Part shown: one piece after another, positions 24,405 to 36,650 of the stretch | Layout: every line of letters starts with the position of its first letter | Position numbering within the stretch: position 1 is the first letter of the stretch | Origin: Beaufortia kweichowensis | Lineage: Eukaryota > Chordata > Actinopteri > Cypriniformes > Gastromyzontidae | Length of the DNA: 64,000 bases | NCBI GenBank assembly: GCA_019155185.1 | Contig: CM032794.1 | Location: 7,231,988 to 7,295,987 of the forward strand | Direction: 5' to 3' | The notes under the pieces: generated by a model | Seen by the model: the letters and a program-made list of their open reading frames with translations, nothing else | Database searches by the model: none | Told to the model about the DNA's origin: nothing | Made by a program: the position numbers and the translations under genes

Positions 24405-26300
24405 TCAAATTTGTGTCTCCTGTACATTATCCTTTGAGCTGGCTTGAATTAGTAAAGGTTCATGCACTGAACTATGCAAAGAGCTGAGAGTGGGCATGTG
24501 GTTATAAGCAGTTTTGTAGGAATTATAATGGTTGTAATGCTCATGCTCCAGGGGTGGAAGAGTCAGATGGCTCTCCATGGCTGGAACCCTTGTCAGCTCC
24601 TCATCTACATTGATGATCTCAATGGTGCGGGTCGGACCATCGTGATCCTGCTGGTGGTGCTGCTTGCGCATCTTGTAGAATATTATGAGCATGACAGCCG
24701 CCATAAGCGTGATGGCCACAAAGCAGCCGATGATGATCTTGGTGGTTTTCATCACCTCCTCCAAACCATTGAGAGCCCCATCCATGTCTATCTCAGTCAC
24801 AGGAATGGTGTATGCCCTCTCTGTAGCAATCGGTGTTCCCCTTGTGGTTGAAGAGGAAGCCCAGCCAAAAGAAGGCTGCACCGGTGTCCTACTGTCCCCA
24901 TCGTTTGGGGTTTCTATTGTCTCTACGGTCACTGTAGTAAAGTAACTGAAACCACTGTTGTCAATAGTCGACACATTGAGGAAGGCAGAGGCTGAAACGT
25001 TGCCCAGCATGTTGCTTACCATGCAAGTGTAAGTTCCTGTGTCCTGGATGGTGACGTTTGTGAAGTTTAAAGTTCCGTCATTTTGGACAGAGATGCGCAT
25101 CTTGACTGTCCCATGCGTTACGATGGAGCCATTTGGTGTTAGCCAACTGACTGAGGTCACTGAATTTGTCCGACATTTCAGCTCTGCCGCCATTCCTTCA
25201 GTCACATTGAGGTCAGCAGGAGGATTGACAATAACAGGGGCATAGCACTGAAAGTAGCTCTGGTCCAGCTCGCCTATGTAGCGCCCCTTGAGGCTGAGAG
25301 GGGAATTGCAGCGAGCGCAACAGCTGGTGTTCGTCGGTACGGTCTCTCTCAGCCACCAGCTCAGCCAAAGAATGTCACAGTTACAGTTCCAAGGATTGTG
25401 ATGCAAATGCACTCGCTGCAGGTGGCGCAAGGGTGTGAAGAGATCATGGGGCAAAAAGGTAAGGTTGTTGTGGGCCAGATTGAGCTCTCTTAACGACTGC
25501 AGGTCATCTAAAGAGTTCCGCTCTATGGTTTGGACTTGGGCATGCATCATCCACAGCTTCTGAAGATGGATGAGACCCTTAAAAGAAGTGGGTTGGATCA
25601 CTGTAAGCTGATTTCCAGACATTTCCAGCTCGTCCAGGTGAATCAAGGGCTGGATGTTTGGGACCTCTTTGAGGTTACACATGCCCAGATTCAGGTAGCG
25701 AAGGTTACTCAAACCCTGAAATGCTCCACTTGAGATGTAGGAGAGACGTTTCAGCTCCCCCAGATCCAACCTCCGCAGGGAGGGCAGGCGACTGAAGGCA
25801 TCAGACGGTATGCTCTCAATAGGGTTATTCCTAAGCCACAGCTCCTTCAGTTTTGAGAGATATTCAAAGGCGCCATTTGGGATGGTTGTGAGGCGATTGT
25901 CAAAAAGCTCCAGTGTGTTAAGGCTGGTCAGCCCATTGAAGGCGCCAATCTCAATGTTGCGGATGTGGTTCCTGCTCAGCTGAAGAATTTCTAGGTGCCG
26001 TAGATGCTTGAAACTGTCTACTTTGATGACCTGGATTTGATTGTCCTGAAGGTTTAGATACTGTGAATTGGTTGAAATTCCATCAGGGACATCTTTTAGT
26101 CCTCTGCGTGTACAGATGACCTTACTAAATTGGTTGCTGCATGAACACACAGATGGACAGGTCTGGGCTCGCACTAATCCAGCAACGACAAGCAACTGCA
26201 GGGCTAAAAGCAGGAGAAACAAGGGGTCAAACCAAGCCCCTTTCCATCTAGGACCTCTCAACATCTGGCGCTGATGGTAAGAGGTCATCTTGTTCAACAT
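24405..26300 (-). CDS. lrrc4c: LRRC4C / netrin-G ligand 1 (NGL-1), synaptic adhesion protein
   Basis: Single-exon frame of 631 codons ending in TGA. The protein is a type I membrane adhesion molecule that in mammals binds netrin-G1 across the synapse and PSD-95-type scaffolds inside the cell. Visible domains: a hydrophobic signal segment at about 24-45 with likely cleavage after A45; an N-terminal cysteine cap (C48, C52, C54, C63); about nine leucine-rich repeats over 77-300; a C-terminal cysteine cap (C306, C308, C327/C328, C331, C352); an Ig C2-type domain with C376, W386 and C426; a variable Ser/Thr-rich stalk at about 445-515; a transmembrane helix at about 520-542 followed by basic KMRKQHH; and a C-terminal PDZ ligand ETQI. 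N-glycosylation sequons include N279, N324, N365, N390, N412, N415, N434 and N442. From memory, human LRRC4C is about 640 residues and shares the MLNKM start, the QTCPSVCSCSNQFSK segment, the membrane helix and the DNVQETQI end, which separates it from LRRC4 and LRRC4B. The stalk diverges most. The frame is intact. Confidence 0.97.
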   Translation of the reverse strand: MLNKMTSYHQRQMLRGPRWKGAWFDPLFLLLLALQLLVVAGLVRAQTCPSVCSCSNQFSKVICTRRGLKDVPDGISTNSQYLNLQDNQIQVIKVDSFKHLRHLEILQLSRNHIRNIEIGAFNGLTSLNTLELFDNRLTTIPNGAFEYLSKLKELWLRNNPIESIPSDAFSRLPSLRRLDLGELKRLSYISSGAFQGLSNLRYLNLGMCNLKEVPNIQPLIHLDELEMSGNQLTVIQPTSFKGLIHLQKLWMMHAQVQTIERNSLDDLQSLRELNLAHNNLTFLPHDLFTPLRHLQRVHLHHNPWNCNCDILWLSWWLRETVPTNTSCCARCNSPLSLKGRYIGELDQSYFQCYAPVIVNPPADLNVTEGMAAELKCRTNSVTSVSWLTPNGSIVTHGTVKMRISVQNDGTLNFTNVTIQDTGTYTCMVSNMLGNVSASAFLNVSTIDNSGFSYFTTVTVETIETPNDGDSRTPVQPSFGWASSSTTRGTPIATERAYTIPVTEIDMDGALNGLEEVMKTTKIIIGCFVAITLMAAVMLIIFYKMRKQHHQQDHDGPTRTIEIINVDEELTRVPAMESHLTLPPLEHEHYNHYNSYKTAYNHMPTLSSLHSSVHEPLLIQASSKDNVQETQI

Positions 26301-26350
26301 TCATAATTTAATGCCCACCGATGTTCTCTCCCCAAACATTTATAGGCAGT
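26301..26350 (-). other. lrrc4c: 5' UTR part of the lrrc4c coding exon
   Basis: Fifty bases between the predicted splice acceptor and the lrrc4c ATG. It holds an in-frame-independent TAA at 26308-26310 and an upstream ATG at 26302-26304. That ATG lies 4 nt before the main ATG in another frame and opens an 18-codon overlapping frame stopping at 26248. The main ATG has T at -3 and T at +4, a weak context. Codon 5 is also Met (26286-26288) with A at -3. Mammalian LRRC4C likewise has its whole coding region in one late exon with a short leader. Confidence 0.7.
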
Positions 26351-26375
26351 CTGAAAAGGAAGTAGAACAGAAATA
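26351..26375 (-). other. lrrc4c: Splice acceptor of the lrrc4c coding exon
   Basis: On the minus strand the sequence runs CTGTTCTACTTCCTTTTCAG, then the exon. This is a long pyrimidine tract directly followed by CAG, so the first exon base is 26350. It is the best acceptor in the few hundred bases upstream of the ATG and fits the known structure of the gene, in which 5' exons are non-coding. Assignment is by inspection only. Confidence 0.72.
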
Positions 26376-29300
26376 TGTTAGCAAAAACGTGTCTTGTTGA
26401 AGGGTCAGCACAGCTAATGAGAGTCAAATTGAGACAGATTGAGACAAATGTAAAAAATCTCAAATGTATCACAAAGACAAACATTATTTTGTTCAGTGGG
26501 GAAGCGTGTACATTTTCTGAGATTCTAAACTTTGCATAGTATACACTGCACCTCACAAAGATGTATAGTTTCCCCCAGGGAGATTTTTGCACTTTTTATC
26601 AATGGCAAACAAAAAGAATTATTGCATCTTTGGAAATGCATTTGGAGAACTACACATGCAAAAAATGTATTTTTATATTGTGACTGATAAATTGAGCATC
26701 ATTACTGTCACACTTGTTTAATGAGCCTGCACACAGAACCACACACCAAAAGGATGCACATAATAAAGACTGAAATATGTTATTTTCTTTATTTTTTTCT
26801 CTTTACAGCTACACTCCAACAGAAGCAAGCTTAGTCAAGTATTCCCTTTGGACTAACTCTAAACTGTCTCCATTTTCTTGACCCGAGACAGATCCTTTAA
26901 TAACATCAATTATGCAATGAATGCAATTAACACAGGAAAAAGTAACGTTACTTTAAAAAAGAGAATCATGTCATTTAATTGAACATTAGATTACAAGGGA
27001 ATACTATCAACACCCAGTAAAGAAAATGTGTATTTACTGTATATGGCACAACTGTAGCAGTATGAAAAATAAAATAGCCTCCACTTAGGTGAGAATACCA
27101 AACCACCTAGAATATTTTGTGCTATGCAATAAATTGAGACACCTGTATGGAAATCTTGTCACCGCAAGCTGTCAGGAACATAGATTAAACTGCAGACAAG
27201 ACCATCACTGGGTATATCCAGGAGGTAAGGATGTGAATTTGGGTTGTATATTCCACACTATATGCTTGTGCATGCAATCAAAATTGCTACATAGCAACCA
27301 AATTGTCAAAAAAAAAGAGAAAATCTGCCACTGCTAAAGCACATACTAAATTTAATATTCTCTCTGCACCCTAAAGTTTCTGCTTTTACTTACTGCTCAA
27401 GTTTTCTTACAAAAAATAAATGTTGTTTTAGCTGTCCAAGTTAGTGTAATACTTCAATTAATAATGAGAGGAAATAAAATCAAGAAATTCAATACTACAG
27501 AGTTTATTCTGTAAACTCAAAAGCAACACAAAATAATATCTGATATAGTTTAAAAGTATCTGACTTGTTACCAGACAAATAAAGTGAAGGACATCTTATG
27601 ATCCTAACAGAATAGTATTTTGCATACCACGCATGCATTATAGAGAGGCCATTTTGTTTTTCTGATGTTGCTAAATATTAACAGTAACTAATAAAGAAAA
27701 TTATCTAAATGTTTCAAACAATTTCTTTACAGTTTGTAGGATGGTGCTGGCATGTCATGGATTGAGACACAAAAAATACCAAAGCAATTAAATTTAAGGC
27801 AATTCCTTGCAAAAACTATTGTATGACTACAGAAGTAACAACACAATGCATAAGAAAAGCTGACTACCTTTATGGTGTGTTTTTCATCTTTGGACACTGA
27901 CACTAAACCTACTGTATGGGCATCATGAGTGTTATGGATTATGGATGATTAAAATGATAAAATCATGTTAAACTTGTTCTTTTGAAATTAGTTAAGTATG
28001 TGTCAAATGGGATATTTTAGTGAAGCACAATATAAGTCTCCAGAGTGATCTCATGAGTTTCTTTTTGAGAAAGTATGACTGTGAGCATTAAATTGTCTGT
28101 TGTTTTCAACAGTATGTCAGGAGTAGGCTGTATATATCACATGCTTTATCAGTGCAAATCAATCGTAAATCGTTTTGTTTCAACATACCTCGGTTTTCAC
28201 AGAATAAAATGAGCAATTTTAACATGAATTATATGCCGTCTTCTCTGTGATGTCCCATTACACTACGAAATGTCTCAGAAAATGGTTTCATTGTAAATCT
28301 GTGCCCCTGATCATCCCATAAATGTAAAATAGTGTGATTGATTGAGTCACAGAGAGGCATCAATCTCTCTGTTCAGCAATGAATGTTAGTTAGCAGCTGT
28401 GTAATTGACACCTTACTGTGAGATGTTGAGAAAACTTCCAATGGACACACATTTAATGAGATGCGTGAGGTAATCAGGCCATGTCCTGGCAGGAGCCTTT
28501 TTATCATACTAAGAATACCCAAGGAATTTATAGAGCGGGCAAACTAATATATGAGATATCGATTAGTTAATTAGCTAAAGGCCTACATCAACAATTGGAA
28601 ACACAAGAATTATAATAATACCAAATTTTATCCGATTAATTACAAAAAAGCAACATCCACTAAATATCCACCATGCAGGAACCCTAAAGTAGTGATTCAT
28701 CCAAACTGAAAATGAGTCATTCATCCTCATCTGCTTCCTATTACTTTTTAAAGTGTAACAGAGAGAGAAATGTTAAAGATGTATTGGCTACTCCACATAT
28801 AAAGATACACATATAACATAAAAAGAAAGCTCCAGTATGAATAAAACTGATGAATAAAAATGAAAATGTATTCTGAATCTGAAGCAATTTATAATTTTAT
28901 AAATAAGGATTATTTACTGTTATTTACTGCGCAGATTACTTTTATGTTTTTTATGGTGTTTTTATCATTTTGGAGCTAAACAGCTTGATTTACGAGTTAC
29001 CATTCAACTTCATTATATGGATATATAAATACTCAACATTTCCCCATACATTCCTCATTTAGTACAATCATACAAAGCAAGTGCATTCTTTTGATGAACA
29101 CACTGACTCAAATTTGACAACATTGGGCACATTTCCCGCTATTCAAACACTATTCAAATTAACTATTCAATTGTTTTTGGACAAAACTAAAACTGGTCTA
29201 CATACACCTCATCAGTCTAACTGCAAATGGCTCATTAGCCTGTTATCTACTGAGGGGTTCTACTTAGTAGAAAATAAATTTTTGGCTGTAATACCACTAT

Positions 29301-30105
29301 GAAATGTGATTCGCGTTGAACTAAGACATAAAATTATCCAGTGAAGATTCAAAATACTGTAGTGTACAGTCATTTACTGAAATATTCGATCTGACTTAAG
29401 TATTAACATAGTTTAAGCAAGACGCGAAGTTTAACCATTAATGGGAATTAATTCTAAATGAGAAGTAGAAGCTAAAGGTATTATGATCGGTAAGATAATG
29501 ATATTAAGCACAAAACGAAAGACTGTAAACAAGTACAAACAAAACGGTTTTCAGCTTTCATTTGACTCTTTTCTTTAACAGACATGTTTAACAGTTCTCT
29601 AATATAAAGTTCAATTGATCACCCTTATGGGAATGGACACACATCCTGCAAAAAACCATGAACCATATGGTAAAATAAATGGTAAAAGGAAATAACATTA
29701 CACAGAAATGTTAATAAAAATGTTATGTTGCATTTAATGTAACTTTTTATGCACAGATTACAGAATACATTAAAAACAGCTTGAAATTAGTGCTGTGTAC
29801 TTGGTGGTAAATAAAGCAATTATGATTTACAGTACATTTACCTTATCTTTGGCAGGAATCCTTTAGTGTACTCTGTGCTTATCTATTTGTTATCACAGGA
29901 AATCTCTATTTCCTACATGGAGGACATCAAGGGTCTCCACAAGGACAACAATCGATTCAGTGTAATGGAAGGATACACATGTGTATATGTCTTGTGAGTA
30001 TGTGTCTTTTCTTTGTGGCCTTAAAATTGCATGACGACATAGAAGACAAATTGCATGAGCAGTTATTGACTAAAACTGAATAAACTAAAATCTATTATCT
30101 ACAAA

Positions 30106-30124
30106 ACACACACACACACACACA
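30106..30124. repeat. (AC)n microsatellite
   Basis: An uninterrupted AC run of 19 bases. Confidence 0.9.
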
Positions 30125-32778
30125 ATAGGAAACTTATTTGTGCTCTACTTATTTACCCTAGAATTATACGAGGACAAACAACATAGTAAAGTGAGTTCTC
30201 AGGAGACTGTATGGCTTCTTAGGACCTGGAAACAATGGCTTACAGAGAGGATGCTGCTTATGGGATGCCTGCCAAGGTCTTTACTTAAATGGAGAGACTG
30301 TGTTGAAGCCAAAGCAGAGTCTTTACAAATGAAAGCCCTCCAGTTAAATTTACAAAGACTGAAGTGCACTATCAGTATGTGACATGTTCACCTTGAGTAG
30401 ACAATAACTTTAAATAATGGGATAAACCTGACATGTTATTGTGGTTTGGAAGTAATTTAGCAAAGTGTGATCCTTGCTCTTTATTTTACATAACTGTTTT
30501 TTAACACATGATTGCAATGTTCCTGCTAATGTAAATAAGACTATAATCAAACAATATAGCTCATGGAAATAGTAACTGAATTTAATATCTGATTCTGCAT
30601 AGGGTATACACTGTAATATTATTAAATATAGTATTTGCGCTTCAGCATTGCAAACATATGTTTTGAGTGAAGAAAATGTGCAGTGGAAAATAATGATAAT
30701 AGTGGAGGATGGCAATTAACAGGTCGAACACATTAACTGCGAATATACAAAATGTTGTGCAAAAAAGAGAAAGAAAACAGACTGATGCACATCTTTCAAG
30801 TGATCGAAGTCCTATCCTACCGGTGTGTTTAAACAAGTAAAAATCAATACCTTACTTGCCTCTTAGAAGGGCTTTTCAAGCAGTTTTGCCAGAGAAAATA
30901 GATACAAAACGAGGGAGTGATGCAAATTACTCCCACATAGATCTTCCTCTGCTCCTCTAGTTCCCCAGCACATCCAGTAGGAGTCTTAGTCTGTAAAGTA
31001 ATTTAGAAATAAAGCCTATACTTCAAGCGTCTAGGGCCAGGTATAATCTCCATAATCATTGGATTGTGCCAAACTAACTTATGCTGCCTCCATTATCATA
31101 ATGACACTGATAAATAATCAGATGAAATGGCCGTAATCACACTTTTTCCCCTCGCTCTTCTCTGGCTGTGTGGGTGGATCAGGCTGCAGGGATATATAGT
31201 CCATGGATCTAATGTTCCCACCTAATATCTCTAATGCCAATGCAGTACAACGTTTTTTAAGGGCTAGAATTTGGATCGTTTTAAAATATTTTCTAGATTC
31301 AAATACTATACTGCACAGTGTGAACCTTAACAATGTAGCTGTACGCACTACCTATATATGGTAATTATATTAAATTTAATTGGTCTTTACCAGTAGCTTT
31401 TAAAATCTCTAGCAATAGTATTACTTAAATGAACTTGTTAATGAGACTACCTCTTGTCATTTGCTCAGCCCACATTCTCGTGGGCATTCTGCTGAGAGCG
31501 ACGTTCAAGGATTTGAATCAATGGAGATAACACAGAGAGATTCTCTTGCTGTTTAATTGTGTTTCCTCTGGCCTATTAAATCAAGAAAATGAAATCGCAA
31601 TCATTACTTGTAAGGATGTTAGCAACCCTCACTTGGGAAATTATGACCTTCTACAGTTAATTTTGCCACCTATTTATATTCATTGCAAAAGGAGAACTTT
31701 CATTCTCTAATGAACAACATAGGAAAATCAACATTTGCACTCAACTTTGCAATACTACAGGGATTTACAGATGAGTTACAGATATTGATTTAAATCAAAT
31801 GCACTGTCTATATTTATGGCCGGTTGGTAAATCATTAGAGGACCTCATACTGAAAGTCAGTTTTACGGTTTAACGATGGACTTAAATATTGACTTTAATC
31901 ATTTAACGTTGAGATATGGCATGTACTGCCCTATGGCGAGCTATTTAGATATGCTGGTGAATATAAGGTGCGGTATAGCATTGAACATGTGCTGTGCAGA
32001 AATCAAGCACAGTAAGGAACAGTGTTAACAACATCTAGCAGTGAGGGTAATTTATTGGCTGTGGGATGGTGCACCTCAATGTTTTCTGACGTTGTAAAGA
32101 CCTTGTTAGCAAAAACACTGGTGTACTTTTGCCAAAAGTGCATTGCATAGCATTACAGCAGGTGAGGGGAAAAGTTGTTTAAAAAAGAATTAATCTCCAT
32201 CATGATCATATTCTCCAGCTGAAACTGTAACGCCACAGAAAAGAAATGTAGCTAAAGCACGTATGGCACCGTTGCACATGTTAACGTGCTAACTGCAAGC
32301 CACTTTTGACAAATTGATGTAGTTGTAGCAAAAAATTTCTGTCTATCTATTCTCAGCACACAACGTGGGCAACAGCAGGACTCCATCATATTTGCTTATA
32401 ATGACATTAGCCATCTTCATTACAATAGACCCTTAGATTATTGTAGCAGATAATCTTTCTGAGGGAGTGTTCGACGACTTCTATGCAGCTCTCCAACCAC
32501 ATCCCTGGGAGAAAATCCATATTGTAATGGGCTAAGGTGTTGAGTAAGAATACAATTACAAGACAAAGTGAGTCTTGGCAGCAGCCTGCCTTGCTGGAGA
32601 TACACAGCTGGAGGGATCTTGCATATTCTCTCATTGTTTTCTGGCAGAATTTTTGAGTTTGTTTGTGCGAGCAGACGAAAAGCAAGCGAACAATGATAAA
32701 ACACATAAGCGCTCAGCTGAAAAATTACAGAATTACACTAAGGCCCGGTTAGTTACACTTACTGTATTGCTTAACTCT

Positions 32779-32799
32779 AAAAAAAAAAAAAAAAAAAAA
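32779..32799. repeat. A21 homopolymer
   Basis: An uninterrupted run of 21 A. It may be the poly(A) of an old retroposon, but the sequence before it is not recognised. Confidence 0.85.
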
Positions 32800-33108
32800 G
32801 CTGTCAAGTAAAAACACATGTAACATGTTAGGGAGTGACAGAGCATGAGACACTCTTCATCCAGACTATCTGACTACTCTGATCACAACTGGGTCTGACC
32901 CCTTCACTTCATTTCAGTGTTCAAATTGAAAATCAGGGAGGCAGAGTGCTGACCACGCTAAAACACAGCAGACAGCAATCTTTAAAGGCGCACCGCAATG
33001 ACCCATAAATGCAATCAAAACCAAGTTAATCCAGAATCACAAGAGATGTAGAAGAACTGTACCTCATGTAAAACAAATGCAAAAGTTAACCTCTCACTAT
33101 TCTCCTTA

Positions 33109-33124
33109 TACACACACACACACA
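33109..33124. repeat. (AC)n microsatellite
   Basis: A short AC run at the left edge of an interspersed repeat. Confidence 0.85.
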
Positions 33125-33142
33125 TTATTTTACATTGAAGCG

Positions 33143-33310
33143 ACTTTTCATAGACATCATGACTTTTATACTGTACAAACTGTATACTGCATATACCCCT
33201 AAACCTAACCCTCACAAAACCTTCCTGCATTTTTCTGTTTTTCTCATACAGACCAAAAAATGCCCCCACAATGTCAAACAATTACTGGCATTACTATCTT
33301 GGGGACATTT
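33143..33310 (+). mobile_element. Interspersed repeat common in cyprinid genomes
   Basis: Contains TTTTATACTGTACAAACTGT, CCCCTAAACCTAACCCTCAC and, near the end, CTTGGGGACATTTGGTC. I recognise this order of motifs from an abundant non-coding repeat in zebrafish and carp, where a TATACTGTACAAACTGTAT step and ACCCTAAACCTAACCCTCAC precede a GGGGACAT step. The class cannot be assigned here. The AC run before it may belong to the insertion. Confidence 0.5.
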
Positions 33311-33995
33311 GGTCTCTACGCTGTAGGGTCCCTTCTCTCCATCCACATAGTTCTATTTCTATAGACACTGTACATGATCCAGTGATCTGATGGATAAAAT
33401 AGGCTATCATGCTGACTTTAGGAAGGAAGCTGGTCATGTAAAGCACATTAATGGCTGTTCAGAGAACCATGTCTTGTTTTGCTGCAGTGAATCCAGCCTT
33501 TCCTCTTTCAAGTTGCTGTAATTTTAATTCAACGACTGGACCCCACATTGTGTCCAGGCTGTTGCACAGCAGTTGTGACTCACTGTGCTTACACTCACCC
33601 CGCTCTCTCTCTCTTTTTCCACACAGACAGCTTGCTTAGGAATAATTCATGGGTTTGCATTAGGGTCACTACAGCCACTACTAACAATTGCAAAAGCAAA
33701 TTAATACAGTCAATCAAGGTTTATGTATTCAAAATGACCTGAGATCAAATGATTTTAATTCTACTCGTCCACATTTCCTATTATATTGTACATATTGCAC
33801 ATTCAGTATATAAAGCTCATTTAGTAGGCTATATAAAGCCTACTTTCACTCACAGAAATCAGAAGTACACAGTATGTGTATTTTTAACCTCATATTAGAA
33901 GAAATGGGAATTTATAATACTGCACTGCACACTATGTCACGTTAACAGCTGGGGTCTTTTTCACCATTTGTGCAGGCTACAGTACCTCTCTTATT

Positions 33996-34131
<136 letters not shown>

Positions 34132-34242
34132 ATGACAAACTCTATATCACATTTTCTGTCCACATCTGAAATAGTTGCTAGCATTGTCTGACATTCTCTA
34201 ATGTACTGCAATCCACAAGTTCTAGAAAGTTCATAGTTCAAG

Positions 34243-34302
34243 ACTATATGTCCACTCTTTACATTTCATTAAGAGGTGAAATGTAAAGAGTGGACATATA
34301 GT
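34243..34302. repeat. Perfect 26-bp inverted repeat with an 8-nt loop
   Basis: Bases 34243-34268 are the exact reverse complement of 34277-34302, with loop TTAAGAGG at 34269-34276. The left arm starts ACTATATGTCCACTC and the match ends sharply on both sides. Transcribed from either strand it would form a 26-bp hairpin. It may be a tiny MITE relic, a short-hairpin source, or a local inverted duplication next to the unstable GA tract. Confidence 0.95.
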
Positions 34303-36150
34303 GATACTGATATCACAAGACAGAGATAGAGAGAGAGCAAGAGATAAAGCAGAACACAGAGACAGAGAGACTGAAGCAAAGAGTGATAGTGGTGCATTAA
34401 AAGTCAAAGCACATTCAGTGCAGAGCCACATTCATTATGCATTAGCTAAGTCACCATGTGTAGTAATTAAAACACAAAACTTTCATCTAAAACCACTTTT
34501 GTAGGTGATTCTACACTGAACTCCAAAAGTTATCTCTGCCATAGGATTCACGAGAGGTTGTCTGAATTTGCACAGGAGCAATTATCACCATCTTTATTGC
34601 AGTGAATAGAACTATTTGACAGTAATGTGTTCCACCATACAGATACTACAGACAGTAGACATGGCAGACTCATTGTTGCCATGAGAACATGTTTTTTTGT
34701 TTTATGCTTCTGCTCAAATTAAACTTGATGAAGTAGAAGGCAAGAACAGAACAGCTAGCGAGAAAAAAAAGATGGCTTGACCCTCCTGGTTGGGCACAAA
34801 TGAAGGAGTCACAGCTAGCATGGTGCTCATCTCATGCATACAGATTGCATTACACAGCCAATCCACTCAAAGAGCCTTTGCTCTTCTAATGCACTGACAT
34901 GCCTTAGTGTGTGGAGGCAGCCAGTCTCGCTCAGCTAAATGGTCCCCCATGGCCGATTGATACAAGGGAGACTGTTTTACTCATCCACCACCATGCTCAA
35001 TATCGATAAAGGATCTGTTAGGGAGACACTATTCTGTGGCATTATCACACCTACCAATGTTCAACGTATCGAGCTCCCCGGACATACATCGGCTGACGCT
35101 TTGCATATTGACTACTGATGGATGAACCAGTGCCTGCATTTAAGATGGGCTGTCTCCGGTGACAATTTGCTTGATGAATTTAGCAACGTATAGAATGCCC
35201 CATCTGTTTGCGCTCCTGTCAGCAGAGGAATTATATCTAGCTGGACATTTGCGGGACATTATCTATCACACCAACACTGTCACATGCAAAAAGCACCAAT
35301 TACAATATGAGTGAAGGGAACGTGCCAAAACCGTAAACATCCCACCTCTCTTGTCTGTTTGGGGTACGATGAGGAAGACCATGTGAAAGCACTCTATTCC
35401 AAATTTCCCCACTGTTCCATTCAGCACACCTACATGTTCCTGTGAGCTGTGTTTTTACAGTTCAAAACAAATACATCTGCCTAGTCATTAACCTTAATGA
35501 CTGCACTATACAGACAATGCAGACGAAAATAGGGGAGGCAAACAGTGGTAACCATTACTTTCCCTGCTTGAGATGACAATAGGAGCAGCTGAGGGCCTCC
35601 AAGCTATAATCTCACTGTGGCCATATAGTCTCCTCCGTCATTAGTATTGACTCTGCATGAGGCCCAGCCAATTGAAGCACTCGGCTGCGAGCGTGGCGGC
35701 ACACATAAATCCAGTGCGTTTCAAGCCCCTGAGTGGCTCTCCAAGGAGCCTGGCACATTACTTCAATTCATTCTGTTTTTCTCTTTTTTAAAACTACTTT
35801 GGTGTTTTGGATAGGGTATGATGGAAATCTCCTACAGCTCTACTGCAGCGGCTTGAGATGAAGCTCGTAATTCATCTAATTCATCCTGACCTTTATTAGA
35901 AAACAATAAACAGATAATTATGGTTTTCTGGATGTCTACTGGATGAGATACGTTTAAGAGATAAGTTGATTAAAAACTGCATACAGTGTACATAGTTTAT
36001 ATAATAATGATTTGTTTTTTATTGCCGTTACCATCATTTATTAGAAAACACTCATTGTTATTCACATTATAGCAGTGTGCAATATAGTAATTGCTTCACA
36101 TTAAGTCTAACAACATCCATCAACAATAAAAATCAGTGTAATGTAGCACC

Positions 36151-36650
36151 TTAAAGGGATGGTTCCCCCAAAAAAGAAATGTATTTCATTGTTTAATAAC
36201 CTTCTGTCATTCCGCATAACTCTCTTTTTAACCTGATAACTGTCACTGCACATAGCATACACATGAATTTTTAGATATGAGATATTTTAAACATTTAATT
36301 TAATTAACATTTAATTTAAGGTATTATTAAAAACAACATTAACTTTTCTTAGTTTATGTTTATTGTTATGAAAATTTCTCAAATATTTATTCTTGAGTCT
36401 TTCCATCAATATACAGTCATGATTAGATTAGAATTCAACTATTAAATATTAAGGTAAAGTAAGTGAAATAAGTGATAAGTGTTCCACCTGTGGAGCGGTG
36501 ATAGTTAACAGGTTAAAAACACAAAACCACTGAAAATATCTCAAAATATCCTTTTGAGAAGAAGAATGGGTCATACACAGAACATGTTATTTTGAATGAC
36601 ATGAAAGTGTATCAATGATGACAGGTTTATTTTTGGGTGAACCATTTTAA
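36151..36650. mobile_element. Cyprinid MITE copy with both TTAA-containing ends, decayed
   Basis: Left end TTAAAGGGATGGTTCCCCCA; right end TTTTTGGGTGAACCATTTTA then A. The ends are imperfect inverted repeats, and inner family motifs remain (TTCTGTCATTCCG on the left, GAATGACATGAAAGTG and ATGATGACAG on the right). About 500 bp is longer than the simple family members I recall, so the middle (about 36230-36530) may contain an insertion or belong to a longer subfamily. Confidence 0.75.

Noticed and set aside
24474..24851. 125-codon plus-strand frame inside the lrrc4c exon
   Set aside because: Antisense shadow of the strongly supported lrrc4c coding sequence.
26308..26592. 94-codon minus-strand frame directly upstream of lrrc4c
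   Set aside because: It runs through the predicted acceptor and intron. Only its last 14 codons lie in the exon, where they may form part of a spliced upstream frame.
33823..33844. Small palindrome AGTAGGCT / AGCCTACT around ATATAA
   Set aside because: Only an 8-bp stem and no supporting context.
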